IMG/VR virus record: IMGVR_UViG_2124908038_000006
Coordinates: 1-42,124 of that record
Reading direction: 5' to 3' (one strand)
Source: a virus
Length of the DNA: 42,124 nt
This document shows, one piece after another, positions 1 to 6,290 of the stretch (position 1 is its first letter; the number at the start of each line of letters is the position of its first letter). The notes below the pieces were generated by a model. That model did not search any database. It worked only from the letters and a program-made list of their open reading frames with translations, and was not told where the DNA came from. The position numbers were made by a program, and so were the translations under genes.

Positions 1-369
1 TGAATCATCACCAGAAAAATAGATATATTTTATATTCGCCTCTCGTAAGGCTAAATTACAAATATTACATGGCCTGGCCATTCTAACCAATCCTCCACAA
101 GTCATCCGCACTACCATGATGCTTTCCACATATGATCTATTTTTTACTAATGACGCTATTTCAGCATGGAGATATTCCCTGTTCCTATTACCGGCCTTCA
201 ATGATAATCTACTTTGCATGGGATGGGTTTTCTGATAACTGTTCTCGCCGATCGAAATGATATTATTATGATGATCAAGTGAAGCCGCCAATACCCAATA
301 TTTTTTATTTGAATCAATGGTAGGTGAAAGAGTATCGATCAATTTTTGATAGACTTTTTCTAGCTTCAT
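1..369 (-). CDS. Cytidine/deoxycytidylate deaminase-like protein, 3' end outside window
   Basis: The frame is open from the ATG at 369 to the window edge, giving 123 residues without a stop. It shows a zinc-deaminase signature: HAE at residues 68-70 (ligand His and proton-shuttling Glu) and PCNIC at 100-104 (the two ligand cysteines). The spacing of about 30 residues fits the CDA/dCMP deaminase superfamily. Such enzymes deaminate cytosine nucleotides and in phages usually feed dUMP to thymidylate synthesis; which substrate is used here cannot be told. The start overlaps the upstream stop as ATGA, so translation is probably coupled to the 81-residue gene. No thymidylate synthase is visible in the window. 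The superfamily call is fairly safe, the substrate is open. Confidence 0.72.
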   Translation of the reverse strand, partial: MKLEKVYQKLIDTLSPTIDSNKKYWVLAASLDHHNNIISIGENSYQKTHPMQSRLSLKAGNRNREYLHAEIASLVKNRSYVESIMVVRMTCGGLVRMARPCNICNLALREANIKYIYFSGDDS

Positions 370-611
370 TCAAAAAACCAATAAATCATTTGCGTTCTAT
401 CTTCTATATTTCCTTTAACTATTTTTTTCATAGTACCCAAGGGTATTTGTTTTAACATCTTTTGAGACAAAAGAAATGACGTTACATTATGATATCCTTC
501 AAACCATAATTTTCTTTTATCCCCTGCACAAAATTGATAGCAAGCCCCATTAAATAAAACATAATCACCTTTTTTACTTTCTACTTCTTGGCGATAATAT
601 TTTATTTTCAT
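366..611 (-). CDS. Hypothetical protein, 81 aa
   Basis: A small basic, aromatic-rich protein with no recognised domain. The start is well supported: AAGGAG lies seven bases before the ATG. Its stop overlaps the start of the deaminase-like gene by four bases, which suggests co-expression with it. Base composition is AT-rich like most of the window and unlike the two GC-rich small genes just upstream of it in the same direction. Function is unknown. Confidence 0.7.
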   Translation of the reverse strand: MKIKYYRQEVESKKGDYVLFNGACYQFCAGDKRKLWFEGYHNVTSFLLSQKMLKQIPLGTMKKIVKGNIEDRTQMIYWFFE

Positions 612-659
612 AGTAACTCCTTAATATCTATTCCTTGCATGAAATTCCGATGTTTCATT

Positions 660-699
660 CTCCCCCTCGAGGGGAGTTTCGGCTAGGCGCCACCTAGCC
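660..699 (-). other. Two tandem GC-rich hairpins
   Basis: Two inverted repeats sit side by side between small leftward genes. One has 7-bp arms GGCTAGG/CCTAGCC with a 5-nt loop (681-699). The other has 6-bp arms CTCCCC/GGGGAG around TCGAG (660-676). No U-tract follows on the minus strand, so they are not classic intrinsic terminators. They could be a processing or stability element, or a composite weak terminator. They mark the junction between GC-rich genes (719-1256) and AT-rich genes (below 611). Confidence 0.4.
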
Positions 700-718
700 T
701 CGTCAGGGCGATTAGCGC

Positions 719-961
719 TTAGCTTATGAGCGCGTACTCGCGGCCGGATCGCTCATCATAGACAACTATCTTGGGCTGGATACGAGACCCATCGGGATTA
801 ATCCGGCGCTCGGCCAGCCTCAGACCATCATTGAGGGAGGCACGCAGGCGGGACAGTGCGGCTATGTATTGGCGCTTGGTCGCCGTCCGTCCGTTGCGGA
901 GCCTGATTGCGGTCTCGCGGTCGTAATTGTAGTGCGTCATGATCAAAATCGTCTTACCCAT
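719..961 (-). CDS. Hypothetical protein, 80 aa
   Basis: The frame could begin at 1006, but the ATG at 961 has GGAGG eight bases upstream and gives an 80-residue product, so that start is preferred. The protein is basic, with a hydrophobic N-terminal strand (ILIMTHY) followed by an Arg-rich helical stretch and a C-terminal strand ending YALIS. No family is recognised. Its GC-rich codon use contrasts with the flanking AT-rich DNA and matches the right-end module (38864-42124), which suggests a shared foreign origin. Confidence 0.6.
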   Translation of the reverse strand: MGKTILIMTHYNYDRETAIRLRNGRTATKRQYIAALSRLRASLNDGLRLAERRINPDGSRIQPKIVVYDERSGREYALIS

Positions 962-1058
962 GCTGGTATCCTCCATGAGCCGGCGCCCTTCGTCGCCCGC
1001 GCTCAACGCGCAAATTTGCTTTGATACGTCCTAGCTGATCATATTGTGTCTCCGTATT

Positions 1059-1256
1059 CTACTCGGTATACACGCGGATCGTCGCAGCGAGCTGCTCGGC
1101 CTGATTAGCAATCGTCTCGGCCGTGATTGTCCGGTCGCCAGGGCCAGACAAAAAATCGGGCGGGATCTCCTCGCCAAGGCGATCCGCGGTCTCGCGGAGC
1201 GCATCGCAATATTGGCTTACCAGGTCGATAATCTCGGTCTTGCTAAGCTTGTACAT
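1059..1256 (-). CDS. Hypothetical protein, 65 aa, first gene of leftward unit
   Basis: A short, mostly helical, acidic protein with no recognised domain. A strong ribosome site (GGGAGG, 6 bases before the ATG) and a well-formed sigma70-like promoter 30-58 bp upstream support it as the first gene of the leftward transcription unit. First genes of early units often encode host-takeover factors, but nothing in the sequence says so here. Composition is GC-rich, like the following gene. Confidence 0.65.
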   Translation of the reverse strand: MYKLSKTEIIDLVSQYCDALRETADRLGEEIPPDFLSGPGDRTITAETIANQAEQLAATIRVYTE

Positions 1257-1285
1257 AATGCCTCCCGTAATTGATTACACTGAGG

Positions 1286-1314
1286 ATGTTACTACTGATC
1301 GACGATTGTGTCAA
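1286..1314 (-). promoter_or_regulatory. Sigma70-type promoter for leftward genes
   Basis: Read on the minus strand there is a perfect -35 TTGACA (1314-1309), a 17-bp spacer and a -10 TAACAT (1291-1286), followed by the ribosome site and ATG at 1256. An A-rich tract lies directly upstream of the -35 and could act as an UP element. It is the best host-type promoter seen in the window and implies early transcription by host RNA polymerase. Confidence 0.7.
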
Positions 1315-1611
1315 GATTTATTTTTGTTTTTGCTCCACTTTGACATTCTCCCCGTTCTCTGTCATTTTCTCCGAAGTAATTTGTTATGGTATAAGCAATT
1401 AGGCTAATTTTTCGCTAAATTCTCCGATTCTCCGGATAATACATGCACATAGTCGATTGGAATAAAATTGTGTTATAAAGATATTACTAGAGATATTAAT
1501 TTATAACATGATGGATATATTTGTATAACACAAGTACATACGAATAAACGCATATTACTAAATTATAACATTTCCAACAACATATCAAAATAGAGCATAT
1601 CTAGATAAATA

Positions 1612-1660
1612 GATAATGATAATAATAATAATAATAATAATTATATATAATATATATAAT
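1612..1660. repeat. AAT triplet run and alternating AT tract
   Basis: About eight tandem TAA/AAT triplets are followed by alternating TATATA. This is the lowest-melting stretch in the intergenic region and a natural candidate for a DNA-unwinding element. Simple slippage expansion is the alternative explanation. Confidence 0.7.
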
Positions 1661-1691
1661 TAAGTATATTTTTTGGTTAGAGAAATTAACC

Positions 1692-1717
1692 GATAACGAT
1701 AGGATAACGAGATAACG
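1692..1717. repeat. Three direct GATAACG copies
   Basis: GATAACG occurs at 1692, 1703 and 1711, spaced 11 and 8 bp. Short, closely spaced direct repeats near an AT-rich tract resemble iterons or a repressor/activator operator. The protein that would bind them is not identified. Confidence 0.5.
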
Positions 1718-1990
1718 GCAATTGTGTCGGTAAGTGTCCATGTATATGTTATACAAGCAATTGCATATCGATGTCAAATATCGTATAGATTCGATATCGA
1801 CAATAATCGCGGTCATAATGCGCTAAATAAAAACGTTTCGATGGCAAAAGTGGCGATTCTAGATGATTTTAACTATGTCGCATAACGTTATAGATACATA
1901 ACACAGTATCTGTCCCGTTTCACATGTCTATCTACATGCCTAAGCGAATCGCGGCCCTGCCCAACGTCTATGCGATCCGTACGCTGATCG

Positions 1991-2014
1991 CGCATACGCA
2001 TACGCATACGCATG
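1991..2014. repeat. Tandem CGCATA hexamer repeat
   Basis: Three perfect CGCATA units and a fourth ending in G follow one another head to tail. It lies upstream of the first late gene. It may be a binding-site array or a slippage product; no spacer structure is present, so it is not a CRISPR. Confidence 0.7.
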
Positions 2015-2252
2015 CACGTTTCAACTCACTCGCTCGCCCTGGACGCGAGTTATCAAAACATAACATAGTCTTTTCCGTATATATAACAAAATGGGATACG
2101 GCCCGCGCGGTATATATGTATGCCTCTCGCAAAATCGAGCCAATTTTATAACCCGACACATTAGTCTTAGACACTGTTCTCTTTTTGCGCTTGTTTTTTA
2201 TTCTAAAACATCAGATACTATACTCAATTCCTGGAACCAAGGAATAAGCGTT

Positions 2253-2558
2253 ATGATTTTCAATATTCCGATCAGTTTCGAGCTTTACGGAATCAAGTAC
2301 AACGTCAAGTTCGTAGATAACTTGATTTCCGAAGGCGACAGGACAGGCGAAACGTCATATAGATTCGATGAAATACGAATTCAAAATATTCTAAAAGGTT
2401 TTGAAACAAAACCCGATCGACAAGAGCAAATATTTTTCCACGAGCTTACACACGTAATTCTTTACGCTATGCAAAATAAGCTTCGATCAGACGAAGTCTT
2501 CGTAGACGTATTCGCATCGTTATTGCATCAAGCATTGACGACTATGGAATTCAAATGA
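2253..2558 (+). CDS. Small HExxH metallopeptidase-like protein
   Basis: The frame opens at 2091, but the ATG at 2253 has AAGGAA nine bases upstream and begins the conserved-looking part, giving 101 residues. HELTH at residues 63-67 is a canonical zinc-metallopeptidase motif (two His ligands and catalytic Glu). A downstream Glu at 81 in a helical segment could be the third ligand. Similar one-domain HExxH proteins are common next to phage packaging genes, with unknown targets. It is the first gene of the late block and overlaps TerS by four bases (ATGA). Zinc-protein assignment is fairly sure, actual proteolysis is not. Confidence 0.7.
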   Translation: MIFNIPISFELYGIKYNVKFVDNLISEGDRTGETSYRFDEIRIQNILKGFETKPDRQEQIFFHELTHVILYAMQNKLRSDEVFVDVFASLLHQALTTMEFK

Positions 2559-3034
2559 ACGTTTTATCGGATATGGATGTTGAAGAGCTCGCATTACTCG
2601 CAGATCAGGATTTTAGAGAACAAGTCCAAGTCGAAGCAAGGACGCTTTCCGGTGAAGCTTTCGACACGTATCGGGACGTTATGTCAAGCTCAAGCGATGA
2701 CCAAGCGCGAGTAAAAGCAGCCGATAGAATCCTTTCACTTGCTGGCATTGAAGAAAAGCAAAACATATTGCCATCGGGCGTAAGCGAGGAAGTTTTCAAA
2801 CTAGCTCTAGCCGGCTTAGGCCAGCTGGCTGGAATTGCTAAACTACCCAACGCTTCAACGTCGATATTGAAAAATGTTACTCCGGCCAAGAACGATCCAA
2901 GGCTTATTCCACAACTCGAAATGCCAAAAGACGATTCGCCTATGAATACGAAATCAATAGCAATTGACGATAATGATGCTATACTCAATGTCATTGCAGG
3001 AGAGCGATATGAAATATACGAACGAAAATCATGA
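2555..3034 (+). CDS. Putative terminase small subunit
   Basis: A 159-residue acidic protein with an N-terminal helical half. Residues about 30-66 read as helix-turn-helix-like DNA recognition with the phrase ARVKAADRILSLAGI, which is typical of small terminase and related phage packaging proteins. The C-terminal part is low in secondary structure. TerS binds the packaging site and stimulates TerL. Position near the start of the late block, about 1.5 kb before TerL, supports this, though the two are separated by membrane genes. It is translationally coupled to the metallopeptidase-like gene. Assignment is by context plus a short sequence resemblance. Confidence 0.55.
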   Translation: MNVLSDMDVEELALLADQDFREQVQVEARTLSGEAFDTYRDVMSSSSDDQARVKAADRILSLAGIEEKQNILPSGVSEEVFKLALAGLGQLAGIAKLPNASTSILKNVTPAKNDPRLIPQLEMPKDDSPMNTKSIAIDDNDAILNVIAGERYEIYERKS

Positions 3035-3176
3035 ACCAGAAGTAGACGATTTTTTTCCTCTAGAACTCGAACGATTGCCAAAGTCCGAGAATCAGTTCTC
3101 GGATAATGGTTTTGAAATCAAGTCTAAGTCTAAGTCCAAGTCTAAAGGAGACTCAAATGCTAAAGTTTCTAGGTAA
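3009..3176 (+). CDS. Small acidic protein with Ser-Lys repeat tail, 55 aa
   Basis: The ATG at 3009 follows AGGAGA and lies inside the end of TerS (26-bp overlap, different frame). The first part is acidic and the C-terminus carries four Ser-Lys dipeptides encoded by a near-perfect AAGTCT repeat. The repeat runs into the ribosome site of the next gene, which overlaps this one by 20 bases. No family recognised. It could be a charge-bipolar linker or accessory protein, or simply a leader. Confidence 0.45.
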   Translation: MKYTNENHEPEVDDFFPLELERLPKSENQFSDNGFEIKSKSKSKSKGDSNAKVSR

Positions 3177-3402
3177 CGAGATCGTTTCGTTTTACGCTTC
3201 AGTCAAGAAGTTCGTCATTGCTTTTTTTAGCGCTTTCTATGATCATAGCGGAAAGCTTTCCTGGAAACGCATAAGTTCCGCGAGCGCGCTGTTTATCGGC
3301 ATTAGGCAAATTATTATTGCTCCTAATGATCATTTTGGAATCCTCGTTTGTTTCGTCTATGCGCTCGTGATCATGGTAATCGCTGCGATTACGAATAGCT
3401 AA
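3157..3402 (+). CDS. Membrane protein, holin candidate, 81 aa
   Basis: The ATG at 3157 has GGAG six bases upstream. The product has a basic middle and hydrophobic segments at about 38-52 and 57-78, consistent with one or two transmembrane helices, and a short polar C-terminus. Size and position close to spanin-like genes fit a class II or III holin, which would control timing of lysis by permeabilising the inner membrane. A second small membrane protein at 3666 is an equally good candidate. The assignment is inference from topology and neighbours. Confidence 0.5.
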   Translation: MLKFLGNEIVSFYASVKKFVIAFFSAFYDHSGKLSWKRISSASALFIGIRQIIIAPNDHFGILVCFVYALVIMVIAAITNS

Positions 3403-3413
3403 AGGAGAATCGT

Positions 3414-3662
3414 ATGCACTATCGAAATGGAAGAGAAGCTAAGAACGGAGACAAGATTGTATCGTTAGGGTTTAACGGATCGAACATCGTAGCGTTTGGC
3501 GTACTCTATGATGCGGTTCCGGGCAACGATTATTGCAATGGAAACATCGCGAGCGCACAAGCGTCGAAAGAGGGAGCTTGCCTTTGCGACTGCCTCCATG
3601 TCGACGACCTAGCAGCGATACTCGCCGAGAAGGGACTCGATAAGCGTCCCGACGGAAAGTGA
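3414..3662 (+). CDS. Small phage protein of SH3-like appearance, 82 aa
   Basis: The gene has a good ribosome site (AAAGGAGAATCGT before ATG). The opening, with a short beta-rich segment of the type YRNGREAKNGDKIV, resembles a widespread family of small phage proteins thought to adopt an SH3-like barrel, of unknown function. Two cysteines (ACLCDCLH) lie near residue 60. No enzymatic motif is visible. Confidence 0.6.
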   Translation: MHYRNGREAKNGDKIVSLGFNGSNIVAFGVLYDAVPGNDYCNGNIASAQASKEGACLCDCLHVDDLAAILAEKGLDKRPDGK

Positions 3663-3665
3663 AAT

Positions 3666-3941
3666 ATGACGATAAAAAATCTGATCGCGCCGTTTTGCGA
3701 CGAGGACTTCGATTTGGATATATTCCGAATCGTTGGCTTTATCGCATACTCCGGTGCGATCGTGATTGCTTTCAAAACTGTTTCTCTTGCGTTAACAGAA
3801 CTTCCGACAGAAAAGCTAGCTATCGTCGCGGCATTGGTAATATCGCTCTCAACCGTCGGAACGTTGCTGTTTTCTCAAGCTAGAAAAGGTGACGCGTCTC
3901 GTATTGACGCAAGAAACGATACGTATTCTAAGGAGCCTTAA
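3666..3941 (+). CDS. Two-helix membrane protein, holin candidate, 91 aa
   Basis: Two clear hydrophobic segments (about residues 20-42 and 51-70) are separated by a short polar loop, and a charged tail follows. This is the topology of a class II holin or a holin-like accessory protein. Its stop codon overlaps the start of the next gene (TAATG), and its last bases provide the AAGGAG that serves the two overlapping spanin-like frames, so the three are probably made together as a lysis cassette. Homology was not recognised. Confidence 0.55.
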   Translation: MTIKNLIAPFCDEDFDLDIFRIVGFIAYSGAIVIAFKTVSLALTELPTEKLAIVAALVISLSTVGTLLFSQARKGDASRIDARNDTYSKEP

Positions 3942-4480
3942 TGTGCTTAAAAGAGTTTTACCCTTTGCGCTCGCGTTTGCTCTTGGTGCTATTATCGCTT
4001 TTGGCATTGTATTCTATGCCACAAAAGACTCTGGCGCAAAGCTCAACGCAGAACTTAGTTCTACCCGAGCAAGCTTGGAAGACGCTGCACGACATGTCGA
4101 ATCCCTTGGTAACGAACTACGATCAGTATCAAAGCAGCTTGAAGTCGCAAATGGATATGTTGCAAGTCAAAAATCAACAATCGATGGATTACATAATAAC
4201 GTTAGAGAAGGACAACGAATCTCTAGCGGAATCCTTGATGATATTGAAAACGCAGGAAGCGACTTCAGAAAGCAACTTGTTGCATATACAAACGGCTTTG
4301 AAAGCCTCTACGAGTTCTACAATAAAGGCTCAAAGTGAAGCAAAGGCATTAGAAATGCGTATCGGTCTATGGAAGACAATCGGAATTAGCTTTGGACTTG
4401 GCCTTGGATCAATTGCTGTTTACGAAATCGGTCATAACGATTGGTCTCTAGGATCGATTAAGTTCAAAAAGATATGGTAA
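3941..4480 (+). CDS. Signal-peptide coiled-coil protein with C-terminal membrane helix (spanin-like)
   Basis: The 179-residue product has a basic N-terminus, a hydrophobic stretch (13-24) and a plausible signal-peptidase site near LAQSS (31-35). A long polar, helix-forming coiled-coil region (about 60-140) and a hydrophobic segment (about 143-163) before a basic tail follow. That puts the coiled coil in the periplasm, tethered by its C-terminus, as in phage lysis accessory proteins. No lipobox cysteine is seen, so it is not a standard o-spanin or u-spanin. It shares AAGGAG (3930-3935) with a second frame starting two bases later, and the two genes overlap for 396 bases. Coding character is good in both frames. 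Confidence 0.6.
   Translation: MCLKEFYPLRSRLLLVLLSLLALYSMPQKTLAQSSTQNLVLPEQAWKTLHDMSNPLVTNYDQYQSSLKSQMDMLQVKNQQSMDYIITLEKDNESLAESLMILKTQEATSESNLLHIQTALKASTSSTIKAQSEAKALEMRIGLWKTIGISFGLGLGSIAVYEIGHNDWSLGSIKFKKIW
3943..4338 (+). CDS. Membrane-anchored coiled-coil protein, i-spanin (Rz)-like
   Basis: GTG at 3943 lies seven bases after AAGGAG and yields 131 residues. An N-terminal membrane helix (about 6-26) is followed by a long polar coiled-coil region. This is the architecture of an inner-membrane spanin subunit, which bridges the periplasm and helps fuse inner and outer membranes at lysis. The open frame extends upstream to an ATG at 3889, but that start has no clear ribosome site and would overlap the previous gene. 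The gene is read in a different frame from the 179-residue gene starting at 3941, with which it overlaps along its whole length. Which member of the pair plays the o-spanin part is unclear, since neither has an obvious lipobox. Confidence 0.55.
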   Translation: MLKRVLPFALAFALGAIIAFGIVFYATKDSGAKLNAELSSTRASLEDAARHVESLGNELRSVSKQLEVANGYVASQKSTIDGLHNNVREGQRISSGILDDIENAGSDFRKQLVAYTNGFESLYEFYNKGSK

Positions 4481-4485
4481 AATAA

Positions 4486-6282
4486 TTGAAAACGTACAAG
4501 CGAATCGCAAACGATGACGGAAGTATCGCAACTTTCGAAATTCCGAAACACTTTGCGATTCGGTCTCATTCCGAAGCTCCGGATTTTCCGAATTTCGAAA
4601 AATCTCAGAAACTCATAGTCGACTTATTTTCAGATATTACTTCTTCCCATCCTACGACTAACGTTCGATCGACGTTGGACTTAATGCGCCAAGCGGGTTT
4701 AGTAAATCTTTGGTTTTTTCTAAAGGTAATCGCAGGCGCATATGGTCCGTATTCAGACTTGGACTCGGAACTTAATCTCGATATGGCAAACTGGCGACAA
4801 AGCGATGCGTGCATGTCGCCTGGAGCTAGATTTATCGCGCTTATGCCTAGAGGATTTAGAAAATCGACCGTTTTCTCTCACGGCGCTGATGCTTGGGAGC
4901 TTACACGAGACGGTAATCACCGAATACGCATAGTAAACGCGATCATATCGCGCGCCGAAGGATTCAAGTACTTAGTTCAAAGAACGATTGACTCGAATCC
5001 GCTTTACGCAGCGTTATATGGCCCCGGTTGGACTATGCCTGATAACTCTTCGATACCTTCGCGAGTTCCGATACCTAACTCGAAACATTGGAACGACGAA
5101 GAAATGGTCATGCCGACAAGATTGAAGTTCGCTCCGGAACCGAGCATTAAATCCGCGGGTGTTACTGGTTCTGGAGAAGGCGATCACCATACACTGATGA
5201 ACATTGACGATCCAATTGGGCTTGACGCTATCGATTGGCAATATCAAGCGACAGCCATGATGGAAAACGCCAAGAAATGGATGAATACGAACTTAAGCGC
5301 GTTGCTTATAATGCCCAAGAAAGACCGAATTGGGATCGTTGGAACTCGCTATGCGCAAGATGATTGCTATGCGCCATTCGTTTCAGACGCAAAGGATGTC
5401 GTCGGAGTCCAAGACGAAGACACGGTTCCAGTTCCCGGTGGCACTTGGTCTGTTTACTATCGACTTGTTCAAGAAGAAGGGCAAATGATTGCGCCGGAAA
5501 TCATTGACGAAGTTCAACTGTCGAAGATGGATGCTTGGACAGCAGCGTTGCAATATTGGAACAAGCCGCAAAAATCGGGCATAAACGAGTTCATGAAATA
5601 TGTCATAAAGCCTTGCAGACTGTTTCACGATGAACGCTCGAACTTGTTTCTGATATCATTTCGAGACGAGATAAGTGACGAAGTCAAAACACTCAATGCT
5701 GCATCGTTAACAGGACTCATATCGACCGATGCGGCGAGTACAGACCGTGGAATAAGCGTGCTTACGTCAAGAACAAGTGTTGCGGTTCACTTTATGGATG
5801 ACCAAAATCGCGATTTTCGGGTCTGGAGCAGGGTCGGATATTTGACTATGGATCAAGTTTTCGACGCCATATTCGAAGCGTGGAATGCTTTTCCAGGCTT
5901 GATTCAAGGTACCTTGTTCGAGACTAACGCGATGCAAAAAGGTCTATATCAGCTTCTTGACAAAGAACAGGACAAGCGCAAAATGTACATAAACTTACGC
6001 GAAGCACCGGCTAAAGGGGACAAGGTTGCTCGCATTCGAGCCGTACTTGGATGGCATTTTGCCCAAGGATTGATCTACGCAACACCGGAAGCAAGCATCG
6101 AGTTACGCCAGGAAAAGGATTCTTTCCCGTCAAAACATCTGGATGTTCTTGATGAGACCGAAAAAGCTTTATCTTGGATGAAACGACCGGCTAATGTAGA
6201 AGAAATAGAACTAGCGAACGAGGCTGAAATGGAACATATGATGAATATGACCGAGAACGATAACGCATTTGGATATTTTTAG
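4486..6282 (+). CDS. terL: Terminase large subunit (packaging ATPase-nuclease)
   Basis: A 598-residue protein of usual TerL size. The ATPase domain has a Walker A-like PRGFRKST (about 121-128) and a Walker B ending in IDD (about 240-242). The RNase H-fold nuclease half has an STDAAS strand with the first acidic residue near 415 and further acidic residues in the C-terminal third (DVLDETEK near 552-559). TerL powers DNA entry through the portal and cuts the concatemer. The start is a TTG at 4486 after weak ribosome sites, six bases after the spanin-like gene; the unusual start may hold expression down. The portal gene follows after eight bases. Confidence 0.9.
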   Translation: MKTYKRIANDDGSIATFEIPKHFAIRSHSEAPDFPNFEKSQKLIVDLFSDITSSHPTTNVRSTLDLMRQAGLVNLWFFLKVIAGAYGPYSDLDSELNLDMANWRQSDACMSPGARFIALMPRGFRKSTVFSHGADAWELTRDGNHRIRIVNAIISRAEGFKYLVQRTIDSNPLYAALYGPGWTMPDNSSIPSRVPIPNSKHWNDEEMVMPTRLKFAPEPSIKSAGVTGSGEGDHHTLMNIDDPIGLDAIDWQYQATAMMENAKKWMNTNLSALLIMPKKDRIGIVGTRYAQDDCYAPFVSDAKDVVGVQDEDTVPVPGGTWSVYYRLVQEEGQMIAPEIIDEVQLSKMDAWTAALQYWNKPQKSGINEFMKYVIKPCRLFHDERSNLFLISFRDEISDEVKTLNAASLTGLISTDAASTDRGISVLTSRTSVAVHFMDDQNRDFRVWSRVGYLTMDQVFDAIFEAWNAFPGLIQGTLFETNAMQKGLYQLLDKEQDKRKMYINLREAPAKGDKVARIRAVLGWHFAQGLIYATPEASIELRQEKDSFPSKHLDVLDETEKALSWMKRPANVEEIELANEAEMEHMMNMTENDNAFGYF

Positions 6283-6290
6283 GAGTCAAC

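Larger units (their letters stand above)
1257..2252. other. AT-rich divergent intergenic region with several short repeats
   Basis: This gap of about 1 kb between the leftward and rightward units holds no convincing gene. Open frames in it are low-complexity (poly-Tyr from the AT repeat, His-Thr repeats from the CGCATA repeat). It contains a triplet run (1618-1642) leading into alternating AT, three GATAACG copies (1692-1717), a hexamer repeat (1991-2014) and many scattered TATAACA-like words (for example 1502, 1524, 1564, 2083). Such a mix fits a replication origin with an unwinding element, or a cluster of promoters and operators. A weak rightward promoter (TTGTGT at 1722, 17 bp, TATGTT at 1745) can be drawn. 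None of this is proven. Confidence 0.55.

Noticed and set aside
1601-1816. Minus-strand frame of 71 residues with a poly-Tyr run
   Set aside because: It is only the triplet and AT tract read as protein, with no ribosome site.
1991-2014. CRISPR array
   Set aside because: Pure tandem hexamers without spacers, and the Cas4-like nuclease stands alone without other cas genes.
1924-2174. Opposed frames with His-Thr or Val-Cys repeats
   Set aside because: Both come from the CGCATA array and have no supported start.
2605-3081. 158-residue minus-strand frame
   Set aside because: Antisense of TerS; it lacks a ribosome site and no minus-strand unit exists here.
3889-3942. Earlier ATG start for the i-spanin-like gene
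   Set aside because: No good ribosome site, and the added residues interrupt the normal N-terminal membrane anchor layout; GTG at 3943 fits better.
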